A stretch of DNA of 64,000 bases. Origin: Haloarcula halophila. GTDB lineage: Archaea > Halobacteriota > Halobacteria > Halobacteriales > Haloarculaceae. Positions within the stretch are counted from its first letter, which is position 1. Each line of letters starts with the position of its first letter. Shown in pieces: positions 15,685 to 23,899 of this stretch. Position numbers and translations under genes: made by a program. The stretch is from NCBI RefSeq assembly GCF_029278565.1, contig NZ_CP119559.1, forward strand, positions 2,914,001-2,978,000, in the 5' to 3' direction. The notes under the pieces were generated by a model. The model saw only the letters and a list, made by a program, of their open reading frames with translations, had not been told where the DNA came from and did not search any database.

Positions 15685-16067
15685 GCGAGCAGGCTCCCGA
15701 CGGTGAGTACGACGAGTGGCTCGACGCCATCGCGGACGGCGAGGCCTACTACGTCGAGTGTGCCAACGGCCACGGTTGGCTGCCGCCCCGGCGTGTCTGT
15801 CCGACCTGTGGCTCCCGGGACCTCTCCGACCAGCGACTTCCGGAGGCCGGCGAGATCGCCACGCATACGACGATCACCGTCCCGACGCCCCAGTTCGAGG
15901 ACGACGCGCCCTACGTCACCGCGGTGGCGGAGTTCGGTCCGGTCTCGGTCACGGGGATCGTCCGTGGTGTCGACCCAGACGCCGTCGAGATCGGGACGAT
16001 GGTCGGGATCGACGTCGGGGACCGGGTGACGACAGGGGATCGACTGGTCGTCTTCCGTCCGCGCTGA
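15681..16067 (+). CDS. Zn-ribbon OB-fold (DUF35) acyl-CoA-associated protein
   Basis: A 128-residue partner of the thiolase. The N-terminal rubredoxin-like zinc ribbon shows a cysteine then CPTC (ECANGHG and RRVCPTCGS), followed by an OB fold (TTITVPTPQFEDDAPYVTAVAEF). Its ATG overlaps the thiolase stop by four bases (ATGA), so the pair is co-translated. In known complexes this protein bridges thiolase and HMG-CoA synthase and holds a shared CoA site; here that is inferred from fold and context. Confidence 0.88.
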   Translation: MSEQAPDGEYDEWLDAIADGEAYYVECANGHGWLPPRRVCPTCGSRDLSDQRLPEAGEIATHTTITVPTPQFEDDAPYVTAVAEFGPVSVTGIVRGVDPDAVEIGTMVGIDVGDRVTTGDRLVVFRPR

Positions 16068-16073
16068 CACCGC

Positions 16074-17012
16074 CTATTCTTCGACCGGAACGGTCGCCTC
16101 ACCGCGGACGATATCGACGAACGCCGCGGGGTGTTCGACGTGTGGGAGCAACAGCGACTGGTCGAGCGAGACGAGTTTCACGTCCGCTCGGTCGGCCAGT
16201 TCACGCCCCTCCGAGAGCGGCGTGATCTCCGCCTCAGTCCCCCAGACCAGCGTCACAGGCACGTCGAGGTCCGCGAGAACGTCGCCCAAGTTCTCCTCGG
16301 GATCGAGGAAGCCGGAGACGAACGACGCCGGGGCGAACCGGGCGCCGGGCTGGTGGCCCGACAGCCACTCGTAGTCGACGACCTCCTCGGTGAGGTTGGC
16401 CATATCGTAGTAGCCGTGGTCCTCGTGGAAGTGTCTGATCGAGGGTTTCGAGACGATGAGGTTGTAGACCGCCTGCCCCACGAGCGGCGAGCGCAGCAGC
16501 GAGCGCCGCCAGACGTTGCGGTCCCCCATCGAGGTGTCGGTCGGACAGATCAACACCAGTTTCTCGACCGCGACTTCACGGGCCGCGGCCGCGGCGTACG
16601 CTCCCGTCAGCGAGGAGGCGACGACGGTCGCGTCCTCGGCGTTGTCGTCGAGGAAGTCCCGAACAAACGTCGTCAGTAGCGATCCCGAGTACAGGAGCGG
16701 CGGGCGGTCAGAGTGGCCGAACCCGGGGAGGTCCGGCGCCAGGACGTGGTAGTCCTCTGCCAGGCGGTCGAAGACCGTGTGGAACTCGTGGCTGCTGCCC
16801 GCGGCGTTGATCCCGTGAAAGAGGACCAGATCGGGATCGTCCGGGTCACCGGCTTCCGTGTAGGCGATGTCGAAGCCGCGCCAGCGGTAGCTCCGCTGGC
16901 TCCCGTCGAGGAACGGTTCGAACTCACCAGCGCGGGACCGGAGGAGACGGTTCGCGAGCGCCGTCGCGCCGACGGTCCCGGCGGCGACGCCCAGGGCCTT
17001 TCGGAGTTTCAT
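16074..17012 (-). CDS. Alpha/beta-fold hydrolase
   Basis: A 312-residue protein with an N-terminal hydrophobic segment (about 5-25, possibly a membrane anchor or signal) and an alpha/beta hydrolase core. HG is seen in LFHGINAAGSSH, a nucleophile elbow in VVASSLTGAYA (Ser in SLTG; the usual GxSxG is altered to AxSxT), and a C-terminal LLPHVEHPAAF providing His. The acid is probably in VWGTEAEITP. The substrate is unknown. It is convergent with the thiolase operon, six bases apart. Confidence 0.8.
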   Translation of the reverse strand: MKLRKALGVAAGTVGATALANRLLRSRAGEFEPFLDGSQRSYRWRGFDIAYTEAGDPDDPDLVLFHGINAAGSSHEFHTVFDRLAEDYHVLAPDLPGFGHSDRPPLLYSGSLLTTFVRDFLDDNAEDATVVASSLTGAYAAAAAREVAVEKLVLICPTDTSMGDRNVWRRSLLRSPLVGQAVYNLIVSKPSIRHFHEDHGYYDMANLTEEVVDYEWLSGHQPGARFAPASFVSGFLDPEENLGDVLADLDVPVTLVWGTEAEITPLSEGRELADRADVKLVSLDQSLLLPHVEHPAAFVDIVRGEATVPVEE

Positions 17013-17038
17013 ACGTCGAGACGAGGGCCGGAACCGGC

Positions 17039-18085
17039 TTAACCGTGGTGGGAATCCCTCTCTTCGGCCAGACAGTCCCGTAACGGCGCCAGCAACTCGT
17101 CGACGATGCTGTAGGGATCTGTCTCGCGCGCGACGACCTCGTCGAGGAACGACTCCAGGCCACCGCGACGCTCTAGCTCGGCCGACAGCAAGCCGTTGGC
17201 GTCCTCGCGCAGGAGCGTCCGGATCTCGGCAGCGTACCGCTCGCGGGCCTGTTTCTCCCGGCGGCCGGTCCGGTCGAGATACTCGGCGTGTGAGCCTAGC
17301 GCTTCGAGGAAGTCCTCGACGCCCTCGCCGCGGTTCGCGACGGTCTCGACGATTCGCGGCTTCCAGTCGACCGCTTCGGTCGTCGAGACGGCCCCGCCTT
17401 CGTTGTCCGCCCCCGTGATGGTTCCGTGGTGGCCGGTGTCGGGTCGGCCGCTTCGGCCCTGGAGCATCTCCTTAAGCTGCTGGACGGTCCTGTCGGCGCC
17501 CTCCAGATCGGCCTTGTTGACGACGAAAACGTCGGCGATTTCGAGGATGCCGGCCTTGAGCATCTGGACGTCGTCGCCGCTGCCCGGCGGGACGAGGACC
17601 GCGACGGTGTCGGCAGTCCGGACGATGTCGACTTCGTTCTGCCCGGCACCGACCGTCTCGACGATGATCTTGTCCTTCCCGAACGCGTCCAGGGCGGTGA
17701 CGGCGTCGGTCGTCGCCGTCGAGAGCCCGCCCAGCGATCCGCGGGCGGACATCGACCGGAAGAACATGTCCATGTCGCCGGCGTTCGAGGCCATCCGGAT
17801 GCGGTCGCCCAGGACGGCGCCACCAGTAAACGGCGACGAGGGGTCGATCGCGATGACCCCGACCGTGAGTCCCTGCTCGCGGTAGGCGGCCGCCACCTTG
17901 TCCACGAGCGTCGACTTGCCGGCACCGGGGCTGCCGGTGACGCCGATCACGTCCGCGTCGCCGGCGTGGCGGTGGAGCGCGGAGACCTGCTCGCGGTAGC
18001 CCGGCGCACGGTTCTCGATGTTGGTGATCACGCGGGCCAGGGCGCTGTGTTTCCCCGCGAGTACGTCCGAGACGAGGTCGCTCAT
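17039..18085 (-). CDS. meaB: Methylmalonyl-CoA mutase-associated GTPase MeaB
   Basis: A 348-residue G3E-family GTPase. The Walker A motif is GSPGAGKSTL (about residues 51-60), with DPSSPFTGGA and VVNKADLEGAD further on; the C-terminal third is helical and used for dimerisation in known MeaB. MeaB protects and reloads the B12 cofactor of methylmalonyl-CoA mutase using GTP. Its start overlaps by four bases the stop of the B12-binding subunit gene upstream, which strongly links the two. The large mutase subunit is not in the window. Confidence 0.93.
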   Translation of the reverse strand: MSDLVSDVLAGKHSALARVITNIENRAPGYREQVSALHRHAGDADVIGVTGSPGAGKSTLVDKVAAAYREQGLTVGVIAIDPSSPFTGGAVLGDRIRMASNAGDMDMFFRSMSARGSLGGLSTATTDAVTALDAFGKDKIIVETVGAGQNEVDIVRTADTVAVLVPPGSGDDVQMLKAGILEIADVFVVNKADLEGADRTVQQLKEMLQGRSGRPDTGHHGTITGADNEGGAVSTTEAVDWKPRIVETVANRGEGVEDFLEALGSHAEYLDRTGRREKQARERYAAEIRTLLREDANGLLSAELERRGGLESFLDEVVARETDPYSIVDELLAPLRDCLAEERDSHHG

Positions 18086-18504
18086 CGCTCGGGGGCGTGC
18101 TCCCGAATGTACGCGATCATCTCGTCCATCGACGCGCCGGGACCGAAGATCTCGTCGACGCCCCGCTCGTGTAGCTCCGCCTGGTCGTCCTCGGGGACGA
18201 TACCCCCGACCAGAATCAACCGATCGTCGAAGGCGTCGTACTGCTTGAGGCCGTCGAGGATCTTCGGGACCAGTGTATTGTGTGCCCCCGAGAGAATGGA
18301 GATGCCGACTACGTCGACGTCCTCTTGGACGGCAGCCTGGACGACTTCATCCGGCGATCGGTGCAGCCCGGAATAGATCACTTCGAAGCCGGCGTCACGG
18401 AGTGCTCGTGAGATGACGTGGGCGCCCCGGTCGTGGCCGTCGAGTCCCACTTTCGCCACCAGACACCGGATGGTTCGCTCCTCCTGTTCCTGCTCGACGC
18501 TCAT
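18082..18504 (-). CDS. Methylmalonyl-CoA mutase small subunit (B12-binding domain)
   Basis: A 140-residue stand-alone cobalamin-binding domain. The DxHxxG base-off motif is clear (GLDGHDRGAH, about residues 17-26), followed by SGL and GGIVPEDD segments of the Rossmann-like B12 domain. This domain is the C-terminal part of bacterial mutases but a separate subunit in archaea, where it pairs with a catalytic subunit encoded elsewhere to interconvert methylmalonyl- and succinyl-CoA. The ATG at 18502-18504 directly precedes the domain. It is translationally coupled to meaB. Confidence 0.9.
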   Translation of the reverse strand: MSVEQEQEERTIRCLVAKVGLDGHDRGAHVISRALRDAGFEVIYSGLHRSPDEVVQAAVQEDVDVVGISILSGAHNTLVPKILDGLKQYDAFDDRLILVGGIVPEDDQAELHERGVDEIFGPGASMDEMIAYIREHAPER

Positions 18505-18554
18505 ACCAGTCCGTACCACGTCATCCGGTTTCATTCTTTGCCCGCTGACCGTGC

Positions 18555-18830
18555 CTACATCCCCATGTCACTAGCGGCGTCGGGAACCGGCAGCGAGTGA
18601 GCCTCCGTCCCGAGTAGTTCGGCTGCGTGGTCCAGGGCCATGTCGAACCCGTAGTACCGCTCCAGTTCGTCGCCGTCGGCCGAGGGCCGGACCTTCAGCA
18701 TCGCGTACCCCTCGACGTTCTGGGCGATGGCGGCGGTCCGTCCGTCGCGTTCGAAGGTGAGCAAGCGCTCGGTGTCGGTTTCGCGGTACGTCGCCGTGAT
18801 GCCGTCCGCGACCGCTTCGGTGTCGGTCAT
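18555..18830 (-). CDS. Small conserved haloarchaeal protein, uncharacterised
   Basis: A 91-residue soluble protein beginning MTDTEAVADG. It has beta-rich blocks TERLLTFERDGRTAAIAQN and YAMLKVRPSADGDEL, then a helical region (YGFDMALDHAAELLG). I recall haloarchaeal homologues of similar length but no function. The ATG at 18828-18830 is chosen because upstream residues are Arg/Pro-rich low-complexity sequence. It lies upstream of the mutase small subunit on the same strand but 50 bases away, so a shared transcript is possible. Confidence 0.6.
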   Translation of the reverse strand: MTDTEAVADGITATYRETDTERLLTFERDGRTAAIAQNVEGYAMLKVRPSADGDELERYYGFDMALDHAAELLGTEAHSLPVPDAASDMGM

Positions 18831-18952
18831 CACGCTGGGGTTGGACTCCAGACAGTCGAAACTACCGGTTCCACGTACCGTCGGCCGGTCGCTGGCCCCG
18901 GTCGGCAGTCGAAGTCGAAAGAGCCGAACCCCCCGATGGCTTCCATCCACAC

Positions 18953-19240
18953 ATGCCCAAGTGGCTCCAGAGTGGCCGACGGCGAGACATGTGCGTCCTG
19001 CTGGCCGGCGCCGAGGACGGCGAACTCGGCGGCCAACGGCTCAAGACCCGCCTCGAATCCCGGTACGATACGCGCATCGAACCACAGAGTTTCTACGGCG
19101 CGTTAGAGGCGCTCGAAGACGCCGGCTTTGTCACCCACCGGGCTGACGGCATCACCGACAAGTACTCGCTGACCGAGGCGGGCCGACGCCGACTCCGGGA
19201 GCAGTACGAGTGGATGGGCGCGCAACTCCGTGATGAATAA
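18953..19240 (+). CDS. PadR-family transcription regulator
   Basis: A 95-residue winged-helix protein. The PadR pattern is visible: a first helix with MCVLLAG, then ELGGQRLKTRLESRY, the recognition segment SFYGALEALEDAGFV and the wing HRADGITDKYSLTEAGRRRL. PadR proteins are small ligand-responsive repressors. It lacks the long C-terminal dimerisation helix of larger members (subfamily 2-like). It is followed by an AT-rich gap and then fbp; control of fbp is possible from context but unproven. Confidence 0.85.
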   Translation: MPKWLQSGRRRDMCVLLAGAEDGELGGQRLKTRLESRYDTRIEPQSFYGALEALEDAGFVTHRADGITDKYSLTEAGRRRLREQYEWMGAQLRDE

Positions 19241-19393
19241 TAATTCGGTATCTGGTATGTACAGTTTTCACTCGCTCTGGTAGAAGTTCACAGGCGCTCA
19301 CCGAGATTATACGGCGGAAACCGAACGATTTACTCGAAGCGTAGTAATTGTCAGAGATAAGATACTTAACCCTCCCGAGAGAGGTATCATTCG
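19241..19393. other. AT-rich intergenic region before the fbp leader
   Basis: This gap contains several AT-rich patches (TAATAATTCGG at 19237-19247, GATTATACGG near 19304, GATTTACTCG near 19327) and ends in the TATA-like box of the fbp transcript. No gene is supported. The AT-rich patches may be regulator or additional promoter sites. Confidence 0.45.
19362..19370 (+). promoter_or_regulatory. TATA-like box of the fbp transcript
   Basis: ATACTTAAC lies about 24-32 bases before the ATG of the 27-codon leader ORF at 19394, not before the fbp ATG at 19474. If used, the mRNA would begin at or very near the leader ATG. Confidence 0.55.
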
Positions 19394-19477
19394 ATGCGTT
19401 CCACCGACGCCACCCCGTCCGGCCGACCCAGCCGATCACCCTGCGACTGCTGTTCACCCCTGTCTCCGAACCAATGA
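19394..19477 (+). CDS. Putative 27-residue leader peptide coupled to fbp
   Basis: ATG at 19394 opens a 27-codon frame whose TGA (19475-19477) overlaps the fbp ATG (19474) as ATGA. The peptide is rich in Ser, Pro, Arg and contains a CDCC cluster near its end. It is out of frame with fbp. The TATA-like box at 19362-19370 would place the transcription start at this ATG, giving a leaderless leader peptide. Coupling and position suggest regulatory translation, but there is no homology evidence. Confidence 0.4.
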   Translation: MRSTDATPSGRPSRSPCDCCSPLSPNQ

Positions 19478-20346
19478 GTAAGTCACTCGACAGCGCCACC
19501 GCGACGACCGACAGCACCGTCGACAAGACCATCTCGACGATCGCCGACACCGCGCCGGCGGTCCGGACCGCGATCTCGACATATCGGGAGCAGTCCGGCA
19601 GCGTCAACCCCAGCGGCGACGAGCAACTGGCCGCCGACGTTCGGGCCGACGAACTGTTCGAGCGACGGTTGCTCGCCATTGACGGTATCGCGACCTACGC
19701 CAGCGAGGAGCGCGACGAACTCGCGACGGCCGACGGCCGCCTCCACGTCGCGATGGATCCGTTGGACGGTTCGTCGAACCTCGAACCCAACAGCGGGATG
19801 GGAACGATCTTCGGTATCTACAGCGAGCAGCCACCGACACACGGCCGGAATCTGCTGGCCGCCGGGTTCGTCATCTACGGTCCGGTGACTTCGATGGTGG
19901 TCGCCCGGAACGGCCGCGTCCGGGAGTACATCGTCAAGGACGACGACTACCGACTCATCGACGACGACGTGACCATCCCCGCCGACCCGACCGTCTTCGG
20001 GTTCGGCGGCGGCGTCGACTCCTGGACGGACTCCTTCGAGGGATTCGCCGAAGAGATCCGCCGCGAGTTGAAGCTTCGGTACGGCGGCGCGATGATCGCC
20101 GACATCAACCAGGTTCTCTCCTACGGCGGGGTGTTCTCCTATCCGGCGCTCCAGTCCCGACCGGAGGGGAAGCTCCGCCTCCAGTTCGAGGGGCAGCCGA
20201 TGGCCTACGTCGTCGAGACTGCCGGCGGGCGCTCGTTGGACGGGACACGGTCGATCTTGGAGACGAACCCCGACGACCTCCACCAGCGGACGCCGCTGTA
20301 CCTGGGCAACCCCGAGTTGATCGATCGACTGGAAACGCGCCTCTAG
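19474..20346 (+). CDS. fbp: Fructose-1,6-bisphosphatase (class I type)
   Basis: A 290-residue sugar phosphatase. The family metal-binding motif DPLDGSSN is present (about residue 93-100), with the GFGGG and IADINQVLSYGG blocks and a C-terminal segment AYVVETAGGRSLDGTRSIL that matches the FBPase substrate-binding end. It converts fructose-1,6-bisphosphate to fructose-6-phosphate in gluconeogenesis, in the cytoplasm. Length is slightly under the 330-residue norm, as in other haloarchaea. The ATG is chosen from the helix that opens the fold and from coupling to the upstream leader ORF. Confidence 0.9.
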   Translation: MSKSLDSATATTDSTVDKTISTIADTAPAVRTAISTYREQSGSVNPSGDEQLAADVRADELFERRLLAIDGIATYASEERDELATADGRLHVAMDPLDGSSNLEPNSGMGTIFGIYSEQPPTHGRNLLAAGFVIYGPVTSMVVARNGRVREYIVKDDDYRLIDDDVTIPADPTVFGFGGGVDSWTDSFEGFAEEIRRELKLRYGGAMIADINQVLSYGGVFSYPALQSRPEGKLRLQFEGQPMAYVVETAGGRSLDGTRSILETNPDDLHQRTPLYLGNPELIDRLETRL

Positions 20347-20520
20347 GGGCGGCGCGTCGGTGGCCGGAACCGAACCCGACGAATCAACCGTCTCGTTCTG
20401 ACGATCGCTATCGCTCGTCCAACTCCGGAACTGGTCCGGTGAAAGAGAGGTACGCCGGCTGAGCGGCCGTTTCAGTTTCTCCGTGGGGAGAATCGACCCG
20501 CTAGGGACTCTGGCACGCCC

Positions 20521-23169
20521 TTACAGGAAGTAGTCGACGAGGTAGGCCCCGCCGACGATCGCCGTCGCGCTCAGCGCGTCCCGGGTCCGCTGTGGGCCGA
20601 GCGGCGGGACCGGGAGCGCGTTCTGGTCGGACTCGTTTGACGGTGGTTCGCCACTGGTCGTCGGTGTTCCCGTCGTCGGGACGGGGGTCGGCGTCACCGT
20701 CTGGTCCTGTGTCGTCGACGGTGTGGATGTCGCTGTCGCGTCGGCGGTGGGCGTCGGAGTCGGGTCGGGTACGGGCGTTGAGGTCGGTGTCTGCGCGCTC
20801 TCGACGAGCAGTGCGCCCTCCGCGCTGTCGGTCCCGGTCCTGAGGGTCACGTTGTAGCTCCCCGGCTCGCGGTCCGGATACACCGTCCCGTAGGTGTATG
20901 TCACCGACTCGTCGGTCCGCAGCAGTTCGACCTGGCTGGCGACCGTCTCGTTCTCGATCGAGAGCGTCACGTTCTGTTGCCCCTCGACGCTGCCGTTGTT
21001 CCGGATCGTCGCGGTGAAATTCGACAGTGACTCGCCCTCCGTCACTGTCGCCTCGGTGGTCATGCTCGTGATCTCGAAGTCAGCGGGCGCCGAGCTGTCC
21101 GCGACGGTCACGCCCCGGCGTTCGTCGAGAAGGCGCTGGTCCGCATCGGAAGCGGTGGGTTTGGTCGTGTAGAACTCTACGTCGATCGTCTCGCCCGCGT
21201 CGAGCGTCGCGAGGTCGACCGTCGTCCCGAAGGCCCCGTCGGACCCGACGGTTCCCTGCGTGACCGAGATTGTCCTGGCCGGTCGTTGCTCGCCCGCGAC
21301 GACACGTATCCAGTAGGGCGTTCCCGGCGCGAGGTTCGTCGTCCCCGTGAGCTGTGTGCCCCCCTGTGGCTCCAGGACGAGCCGGCCCTGTCTGCTCACT
21401 TGGTCGTACCGAACACGGGGTTTCTGGAAGGTGAACGTCGTCGTGGCGGTCGCTTCCTCAGTGACGTACGGGAAGTGCTCGGTCCCGTCATCGGCGGGTT
21501 CGTTCGCCGGGTCGAACGCCGGCGGTCGGGTGCCCGGGCCGGTCTCGGCGAAGCGGTAGCGCTCGCCGGGCGGGAGTTCGTACGTGAACTCCACGCGGAA
21601 CCGGTCGCCGGGTTCGGGCTGCTCACGGAACGGGCGGCGATAGCGTGTATCGATGACCAGGTAGAACCGGTCGATCCGTTTGTTCTCGGGGCCGGCCTCG
21701 GTCAGCAGGACCACGTCCTGTGGTGCAGCAGTCTGGAAGTCCACCCGGTTCGGCTCCTCGTTCACGCCGGGGTCGACCTCGGTGATGGTGAGATTGACAC
21801 CCTCCTGTAGCCGACGGACCCCGAGGAGGTGTTCCAGTTCGGCGGCGGTCGCCGTCTCCTGGTCGCCCGCGACGTGCGTCAACGCGCCCATCGTCCCGTT
21901 CCCGCCGAACTCCACGACGAGACGGTCGCCCATGGTGACGTTCGACGCTTCGACGGCGCTGCTCGGGAGCGTCCCCGTCCCGGCGACTTCGTCGGCGTTC
22001 TGGCTCGGGGCGACGTAGGTCGTCGCCGTCCCCATCTCCGGCTGGGTCAGACGGAGGTTCGACCGTGCCAACGAGTACCGGAAGTCGGGCACGCCGTCGT
22101 CCCTGACGACGATGTCACCGCCGGCACCGGCGACCAGTCGATATCGAGCGGGCTGGAGCGGCCGTGGAATCTCGCCGATACCGACGTGTTCCCGGAACTC
22201 CGCGAGCGTTCCGGCGACCTCCGAGCCGTTCTGGCTCTCGAACGAGAGGTCCTGAAACTCCGTGGTAGCGTCGGGATCGGTCGTCGCACCGTACGTCTGT
22301 GCGTAGCTGACGACCGTCCCGCTCTCCGGCCGGTAGACGGCTTCCGACGGCATGTCGGTCCCGACGAGACGGGTGTTGATGGTAAACGTTGCGCCGTTCT
22401 CGACGTACAACACGTCTATGTAGTTCCGAAGCCCGGTCCCGCTGGTCCGCTCGTCGCCACCGATCATGACGTAGCCGGCGTCCGTGTTCTCGAAGGACAC
22501 TGTCACCGTCACGAGATCGCCCGCAGTCGTCTCGTAGAGCTGGTCCCCGAAGGTCGCCGAGCTGGGATCTTCGACCACGGAGATACGTTCGGTCGCGGCG
22601 ACACCGTCGGTTGCCCCGAGCGTGGCAAACTCGAACGTGTAGTCGGCCGCGCTGGTTTCCTCGAAGGTGACCGTCGACCCATCGTAGGCCGCGGGGTCGA
22701 CGATGACGATCTTCGCCTCGGCGCCGTCGACAGAGCTGTCGAACATCGCCACTCCGTTGACGGTCGTCGCGTCCTCGATGTTCCCCGGAACCGCATCACG
22801 GGGGACACCCGAGGGGGACCGGCCGGCGAAGATCCGGAACAACTGGGGCGCGGTGAGTTGGTCCGACCTGACCGTCACCGGCGTATGTGGGTGTCTGGTC
22901 GTGATCGAGAGTCGCGCGTCGGTGTTGCTCCCGTTCGTGTTGACTGTGGTCTTGTTGTCGCCGTCCTCGTCGACGAAATTCACCTCGGGTCGGGGGCGGT
23001 CCTGGGTGTCGCTCTTCGTCCCCTCACTGGGCGTCGGCTGGTCCGCTTGCCCGGCGGCGATACCGGGAAGACACAGGCCGACGACGACCAGCGCGACGAC
23101 CAAGGCGACGCCGAGACGCCGGCGGGCGCGTCGATCAGTCGAAGCGAGAGAGTGAGGTGTCGGAGTCAT
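20521..23169 (-). CDS. Large secreted/surface protein with Thr/Pro stalk
   Basis: An 882-residue exported protein. It starts with Arg-rich residues and a hydrophobic signal segment (about 19-40). The mature part is beta-rich with many Asn-x-Ser/Thr sequons (for example NKT, NGS, NVT, NLT, NFT), a C-terminal CARDB-like domain (FEITSMTTEATVTEG, NNGSVEGQQNVTLSIEN), then a Thr/Pro/Ser-rich stalk (about 795-855) and a short terminal hydrophobic segment (ATAIVGGAYLVDYFL). This layout is that of haloarchaeal S-layer-associated glycoproteins (BGTF-surface-domain type). I see no PGF motif at the C terminus, so anchoring may be by the terminal helix. Function is unknown. Confidence 0.75.
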   Translation of the reverse strand: MTPTPHSLASTDRRARRRLGVALVVALVVVGLCLPGIAAGQADQPTPSEGTKSDTQDRPRPEVNFVDEDGDNKTTVNTNGSNTDARLSITTRHPHTPVTVRSDQLTAPQLFRIFAGRSPSGVPRDAVPGNIEDATTVNGVAMFDSSVDGAEAKIVIVDPAAYDGSTVTFEETSAADYTFEFATLGATDGVAATERISVVEDPSSATFGDQLYETTAGDLVTVTVSFENTDAGYVMIGGDERTSGTGLRNYIDVLYVENGATFTINTRLVGTDMPSEAVYRPESGTVVSYAQTYGATTDPDATTEFQDLSFESQNGSEVAGTLAEFREHVGIGEIPRPLQPARYRLVAGAGGDIVVRDDGVPDFRYSLARSNLRLTQPEMGTATTYVAPSQNADEVAGTGTLPSSAVEASNVTMGDRLVVEFGGNGTMGALTHVAGDQETATAAELEHLLGVRRLQEGVNLTITEVDPGVNEEPNRVDFQTAAPQDVVLLTEAGPENKRIDRFYLVIDTRYRRPFREQPEPGDRFRVEFTYELPPGERYRFAETGPGTRPPAFDPANEPADDGTEHFPYVTEEATATTTFTFQKPRVRYDQVSRQGRLVLEPQGGTQLTGTTNLAPGTPYWIRVVAGEQRPARTISVTQGTVGSDGAFGTTVDLATLDAGETIDVEFYTTKPTASDADQRLLDERRGVTVADSSAPADFEITSMTTEATVTEGESLSNFTATIRNNGSVEGQQNVTLSIENETVASQVELLRTDESVTYTYGTVYPDREPGSYNVTLRTGTDSAEGALLVESAQTPTSTPVPDPTPTPTADATATSTPSTTQDQTVTPTPVPTTGTPTTSGEPPSNESDQNALPVPPLGPQRTRDALSATAIVGGAYLVDYFL

Positions 23170-23327
23170 CGATCGGGAACTTGGGACCGCTATCGAAGGC
23201 GGTGCTGGCCGGTATATCGACGCTCGGCGCTCTTATGCTTGTGGGACGGATTCTCACCAGCAATAATCGACGAACCGACTCAGTTCATCACAATGTTCAT
23301 AATCGCGTGCCGAGACGGTACTGGCGT

Positions 23328-23723
23328 ATGCCGGACTGTGATGCGTGTGGGCTCTCGCTGAACGGTTCGGTCAACTTCTGCCCGCGGTGTGGCCAACCAC
23401 AGAACGAGGCGGCCGCCAAACGCCTCGACGACTACGTCGAGCGACAGGCGGCCCGCGACGCCGGGACTGACACTCGAACGGACGACCGGACCGCTCTCGC
23501 CGACCGGGCCAGCTACATCGTCGGCTACGTCACTATCGTCGCCGGTTTCGCGATCACCGCCGACCTCCCGACGGTGCTGTTCGTCCTCGCCGGGGTCTCG
23601 ATCCTCCCGCCGGTCGGGCGCATCCTCGGTCGCATCGTCGGACTCTCTACCGGTATCCGCGTTAGAGCGCCCCTCTTCGCCGTCTTCGTGGCGGCCGGCG
23701 TCGCTGCCTGGCAGTTCCTCTGA
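23328..23723 (+). CDS. Zinc-ribbon membrane protein
   Basis: A 131-residue protein. It begins with a zinc ribbon (CDACGLSLNGSVNFCPRCG, residues 4-22), followed by a charged linker and three hydrophobic segments (about 58-75, 80-96, 108-130). Small zinc-ribbon membrane proteins are common in haloarchaea and have no fixed function. An AT-rich box (TTCATAATC, 23296-23304) lies about 28 bases before the ATG. It is divergent from the surface-protein gene, so the two may share a control region. Confidence 0.75.
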   Translation: MPDCDACGLSLNGSVNFCPRCGQPQNEAAAKRLDDYVERQAARDAGTDTRTDDRTALADRASYIVGYVTIVAGFAITADLPTVLFVLAGVSILPPVGRILGRIVGLSTGIRVRAPLFAVFVAAGVAAWQFL

Positions 23724-23899
23724 CGGGACGGGGCAGGGTACCGACGCTCCGAGAGGCAGGGAGAACGGTCCCGCCTGAATGGCAACCCAGGGCGGTTCCC
23801 GTCGACGGCGGACTCGTCGTCGGGTGAACCGGCCGGCGGAACCGATGGACTGGCGCGCAACGGCGGTACGCTTTTGCGGTCACTCCCTCAACCTCCGAC

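Noticed and set aside
21829-23361. Open frame of about 510 codons on the plus strand, opposite the surface protein
   Set aside because: Its composition is Arg/Gly/Val-rich without hydrophobic core or domain pattern, and its codon third positions mirror the real gene's other strand. High GC makes such antisense frames long by chance.
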